Below are positions 59,958 to 64,000 of a stretch of 64,000 bases of DNA, piece after piece (the first letter of the stretch is position 1; each line of letters starts with the position of its first letter). This DNA is from Glandiceps talaboti (taxonomy: Eukaryota > Hemichordata > Enteropneusta > Spengelidae), in assembly GCF_964340395.1 (NCBI RefSeq), contig NC_135564.1, positions 21,058,402 to 21,122,401 of the forward strand, written 5' to 3'. The translations under genes and the position numbers were made by a program. The notes under the pieces are model-generated. The model was not told the DNA's origin, did no database searches, and worked only from the letters and a program-made list of their open reading frames with translations.

Positions 59958-60471
59958 CTATGAGTAAAACCAAGGTAAACAACCAAATCATGACTGTTAA
60001 GTCAATGACATATGTCTTCAATTATTGCGGCTACAACGTTTTGTAAAACTATATTTAAGTAGCTTTTATCAAAATCGCAAAATTGATAAACATCCTGCAT
60101 GTTTCTACACCGAGCAAACGTCCCAAACTTCTTCCGTGGATCCACTTCCTTCACTGAATTCGAAGTGTCTATATTGTAAGTCCACGATGCATTGATAATC
60201 TTTATACTATTGGGTATATAGAAGTGCTGTCCAAGATGAGATGGCAGGCTCACAGCTCTGTAGTTTATATGGAAGTGTGGTCCTTCTGTCTTTCACAACG
60301 GCATAACATGCTCATGCCTTTATTTATGAGTGACAGGAGTCATTGAAAAGCGTTATCTAAACACATTAGACGTCCCTAGACTCAGTAGTGTCATTACTTG
60401 CGATTGGTGACTACACTTAGTCTTTTCTTTAAAGTCTAAATATTCTTTCATTAATGATTTCATATACTTAC
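59958..60471 (-). other. Intron, FTP-b to mucin (M1)
   Basis: No gene. Confidence 0.5.
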
Positions 60472-60663
60472 TGGTTCCACACACTGCAACTTCACACAGA
60501 GTCAGAACTTTGTCATCTCCAGGCAGACGTATTATGACGAAATTTCCTTGGTGTCCTCCGCAATTAAATGTGGACGTTTCTGCTGCTGAAGAAATGACAC
60601 CACACTGCGTTTCCCCGATATCATCTGTAGCTATGAATATTATGGCACCATCCAAACGTTCAC
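60472..60663 (-). CDS. Module M1 FTP exon b (type A, 3 codons shorter)
   Basis: 64 codons, E-R-L-D-G-A-I-I-F-I-A-T-D-D-I-G-E-T-Q-C; three residues of the D-D-D-T-S-Q-G loop are deleted in frame. Four cysteines and L-C-E-V-A-V-C-G end are intact. Acceptor GACAG, donor GTAAGT, phase 1-1. Confidence 0.87.
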
Positions 60664-61084
60664 CTGTCAAAAGTAAATTCAATTTGATGCAATTCCATTA
60701 CTCGTTCGTATTGTCCACTTCTCCTATGACATCTATATCGTATTATCTTCAAAAAGCTGTATCTCTATAAACATTCCAAAGGGTAGAGGTGAATACAAAT
60801 AATTTCTACTGTACTTTGGACGATACTGATCAAACAAGTCTTCGTAGAAGACGTATTCCCCTGAAATACTTTACCCCTGTTTAACTAATGGAGGAATTGA
60901 TTGTTTTGTTAAACGTGAACTCATAATGTAAGTTTAGGGTCAAATATATAGATACTAAAGAGCATATCTTATAAATGATGTATAAGGCAATTACTTGAAT
61001 ATAGTGCCAGTGTCTTCTCATTTCTTGGACTGCTATGCAAATGGTGGATTGTTGCTCATCACGAAGAAACAAATGAAATCAGCA

Positions 61085-61979
61085 TAATTATATTCATTCA
61101 TTCATTCATTCATTCATTTTATTGCCAATTTAAAGTAAGTTACAATAACATGACATGAAATAAATAAACAAACTGGCAATTGGAGTAATAAAATAGCTTT
61201 TCGCTAATCAAGTTTGGCTCCACCTCAGAGTTCATATGCATCAATAACGATAAGGGCTACACAGAACTAGAAGAAAAATCATAATGGGAGAAAATATCAA
61301 AAAATAGCTAACAATGCAAGAATGTGTATTATATTCACTTGTTTAAATTTCGTTAAGTAGATACTCTTTAAAAGCTTTCCTGGCAAACTGTTCCACAATT
61401 TTGTACCTGAAAACCTGATGGAAAATTGACCGGCAGCTGTGCGTATTTTTGGAATTGCCAAATTTCGCCAAAGTTTAAACCTTGTGTCTCGGCTATGATC
61501 GCTTAAATCATGAGGAAGATTCTTATTATACAAATCAAAAACAAAATTTCCTATACCAAGATTATGAAGTTCATAAATATTAAGAAGGAGCTTTTTAAAA
61601 AAAGGAGAAGACGAGTCTCTGAACCCAGAGTAAGTCATACATCGCACACACATTTTCTGGATATACAGAATTAGCTGTAGATAGATGAATATGTACTGCC
61701 TTAAACCTCTAAACCATACATTATATTGGGCCGGAGAAAGGTTTTGTAAAGTAACAGTAAAATATGTTGGGGAACAACATTTCTCAATTTAAATAACATT
61801 CCCGATTTCATCCTAACACAATGTTATATATTCAATATGATCTTTCCATAATAAATGTCTGTCTATGATAATACCAACAAAAGAAGCTTTGTCGACTTTT
61901 AGAAGTTGATCACTGACGATAAGTGCACCATGTGTGGTAACCATTTTACGTTTGCTATGAAATATTATGTAGTTTGTCC

Positions 61980-62000
<21 letters not shown>
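61085..62000 (-). mobile_element. LINE 3'-end fragment, CR1/L2-like
   Basis: The minus-strand ORF at 61297-61653 reads as the C-terminal tail of a non-LTR reverse transcriptase (L-Y-N-K-N-L-P-H-D-L, R-F-K-L-W-R-N-L-A-I-P-K, F-S-I-R-F-S-G-T-K-L-W-N-S-L-P). Upstream in another frame comes F-V-G-I-I-I-D-R-H-L-L-W-K-D-H-I. A (GAAT)n run on the minus strand at 61087-61118 is the likely 3' terminal repeat. Stops and 5' truncation make it dead. It lies in the M1 FTP intron in gene sense. Confidence 0.8.

Positions 62001-62016
<16 letters not shown>
61982..62016. repeat. (TG)n microsatellite
   Basis: About 17 TG units, next to the LINE fragment. The His-Thr ORF over it is an artefact. Confidence 0.95.
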
Positions 62017-62017
<1 letters not shown>

Positions 62018-62776
62018 TTTGTGTGCCCCTGGTTCTGCATTACGTTTGAACAAAATTTAAAAGGACTGATCACACATAAATACCACAAAGTGTACAAGTG
62101 GCCATGGCATAATATACAAGAAATTGCTTAGTTTTCTCTAAATGACTTTGAAGTTAAAAGTAAACGGGAAATTGTGATGGTCCTAAAAAACGTTGGCCCT
62201 GATAATACAAGAGTAGACACTTGAATGAATGTCGATGTCTTATATGGAGGTATTGCACAAATCATTGATTTTTAAAATGAATCCGGATGCCATTCAGTAA
62301 AAATAATGCTTATGTATAGTTCTTCTGTGCTGTATTGTAACATTATGTTAAATTAGATGCAAGTGCGAGTGATATGCAAGAAATGCCTTGCTTTTCCTAT
62401 TTTACACTGAAGATCAAGGACAAAATCAAAGTTCGGCGTTTTAAAAAAATCTTCGACCTGATAGTGTGGGGTAGACTCTTGAATGGACACTTGAATGCAA
62501 TAATATAGGTGTATTCTGCAAACACGGCCAACAATCAGTATAATGTGCATATTGCTCAAAACAAGTGGATGTGGATTCGTCACACCAACAAGGTTACAGG
62601 GGATATAAAAATGCATTGACTTTCTATTAGATTCAATTCTCAAATAATGACCTGAGACAGGAAAGTGTGAAACTAATTTAATAGCACACTAGCATTTATA
62701 ATAAATCATACTCGTCAATCAACCAACTTCATATTGCACAGCTAAATTCAAACAAATGACATAAGTAAACACTTAC

Positions 62777-62986
62777 CTTTTGTATCTCGATTGGTTATAT
62801 TTATTTCTTCTATATCATAAATACCATCCAGCTGAACTTTCCACCAAGGGTTTGGCCCTCTCTCTGTATGCGAACAACTCCCTCCTCTATAACTGCTGTC
62901 GGTGTTTCCATCATTTGCTCTACTAGGAGCTCCTCCATAATCAATTGAACTTTGAGTCGATGGTCTTCCCATAGCTATGTTGGTTG
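62777..62986 (-). CDS. Module M1 FTP exon a (type A)
   Basis: 70 codons: A-T-N-I-A-M-G-R-P-S-T-Q-S-S, A-N-D-G-N-T-D-S-S-Y, C-S-H-T, N-P-W-W-K-V-Q-L, I-T-N-R-D-T-K-G. Acceptor CAAAG, donor GTAAGT, phase 1-1. The acceptor needs an upstream exon ending in phase 1, so the gene continues to the right of the window; no signal-peptide exon is visible in the last kilobase. Confidence 0.88.
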
Positions 62987-63455
62987 CTTTGTTGAAAAAA
63001 AAATTAACAGAATTCAAAGTTTATAAACGCTTATAGATATGCTGTATCTATAAAATCAATTACAATCGACATTAGCAGCCACTTTGTATGTCGTTGATGG
63101 CAATGTAGTGCATTAGGTTGCTTTCGTTAGTTAGTTAATGTCGCCATAAATGTTCAAAGCATTTTGAGAATTGTATAGTCACTGTCAATCACGGTTGTCT
63201 CTTCAACAACATCAACTTAAGCATGTTCAGTTATTGACTAATTCCAAGTGTTTGGCTATATCACATTATTACGTATCTATATGCGTACTGAATATCACGT
63301 GCTGCATTTTCAAATTGAAATATAAACGGTTTTGCAACATCGATCTGAACCTTCAGTGCATTTAGATATGCTACACTAATTGGCCATATACAATGAGATA
63401 TTTGGTATGGGCAAGTCAAATTGAACATCCCCCCCCCCACCTTAAATCGGTAATT
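62987..63455 (-). other. Upstream intron, nothing recognised
   Basis: AT-rich, a short poly-C run at 63430; no exon or promoter identified. Confidence 0.5.
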
Positions 63456-63456
63456 T

Positions 63457-64000
63457 ATGAAACACATATCATTTCCAACTGTATCACAATACATAACATA
63501 CATACAGCATAAATCTATGAAACATACATATCATTTCCAACTGTATCTCAATACATAACATACACACAGCATACATTATGTAACACATATCATTTCCAGC
63601 TGTATCTCAATACATAACATACACACAGCATACATTATGAAACACATATCATTTCCAACTGTATCTCAATAAATAACATACATACAGCATACGTTATGAA
63701 ACACATATCATTTCCAACTGTATCTCAATACATAACATACATACAGCATACACTATGAAACACATATCATTTCCAACTGTATCTCAATACATAACATACA
63801 CACAGCATACATTATGAAACACATATCATTTCCAACTGTATCTCAATACATAACATACACACAGCATACATTATGAAACACATATCATTTCCAGCTGTAT
63901 CTCAATACATAACATACACACAGCATACATTATGAAACACATATCATTTCCAACTGTATCTCAATACATAACATACATACAGCATACATTATGTAACCCA
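63457..64000. repeat. 59-bp minisatellite array, runs off window
   Basis: About nine units of 59-60 bp containing ACACATATCATTTCCAACTG and CATACAGCATACATTATG. Adjacent units share variants (CAGCTG for CAACTG, CACACA for CATACA). The array continues past the window end. Confidence 0.95.

Larger units (their letters stand above)
60664..62776 (-). other. Intron inside FTP domain (M1)
   Basis: 2.1 kb; enlarged by a LINE 3' end. The rest has no gene and is loosely similar to the M2 intron. Confidence 0.65.

Noticed and set aside
61297-61653. 118-codon minus-strand ORF as a host gene
   Set aside because: Reads as a LINE C-terminal tail next to a terminal (GAAT)n run.

Overview
The window is animal genomic DNA. 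It is AT-rich, has spliced coding exons with GT/AG borders, LINE and SINE debris, a terminal-inverted-repeat DNA transposon, minisatellites and long (AT)n and (TG)n runs. The domain mix (fucolectin-type F5/8C, sushi/CCP, C-type lectin, Thr/Ser-rich mucin) points to an invertebrate, probably marine. The phylum cannot be fixed from sequence alone. No bacterial-style gene, rRNA or bona fide tRNA gene was seen.

Almost all coding sequence is on the minus strand and forms one repeated series. In transcript order (right to left) each module is: FTP/F5-8C exon a, FTP exon b, a mucin exon, CCP1, CTLD, CCP2, CCP3 and a 60-bp linker exon. The linker then splices in frame to the next FTP exon a. Five complete modules (M1 62.99-54.53 kb, M2 53.84-43.21 kb, M3 42.52-29.73 kb, M4 25.10-17.41 kb, M5 16.22-8.99 kb) and the front of a sixth (M6, 7.76 kb to about 1.05 kb) were resolved. 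That is 45 exons, 44 with well-supported borders and one tentative. Every resolved exon is phase 1 at both ends and a multiple of 3 bp. No initiator exon, stop-containing terminal exon or transmembrane exon was found. The simplest reading is the middle of one very large modular secreted or surface glycoprotein gene that runs off both edges. A tandem of separate genes remains possible.

Two sequence lineages exist. Type A is M1, M2 and the front of M3. Type B is the back of M3, M4, M5 and M6. The switch lies inside the 4.4-kb mucin exon of M3. Mucin exons differ greatly: 26, 140, 1480, 812 and 660 codons in M1-M5, and three small exons in M6. The long ones are built from 39-aa or 74-aa repeats with higher-order structure. 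Introns of M4 and M5 are nearly as alike as their exons, as are parts of M2 and M1, so duplication is recent.

Introns carry the mobile elements: a plus-strand LINE remnant (3.8-6.9 kb), a foldback element (2.3-2.8 kb), two LINE remnants (26.3-28.4 kb), a 2,041-bp TIR element with a 7-bp target duplication (32.3-34.3 kb), a tRNA-derived SINE with target duplication and an empty paralogous site (41.8-42.2 kb), and a LINE 3' end (61.1-62.0 kb). Satellite-like arrays occupy both window edges. The predicted product joins two kinds of glycan-binding domain (FTP and CTLD) on stalks of sushi and mucin segments, which suggests adhesion or recognition. That role is inferred.
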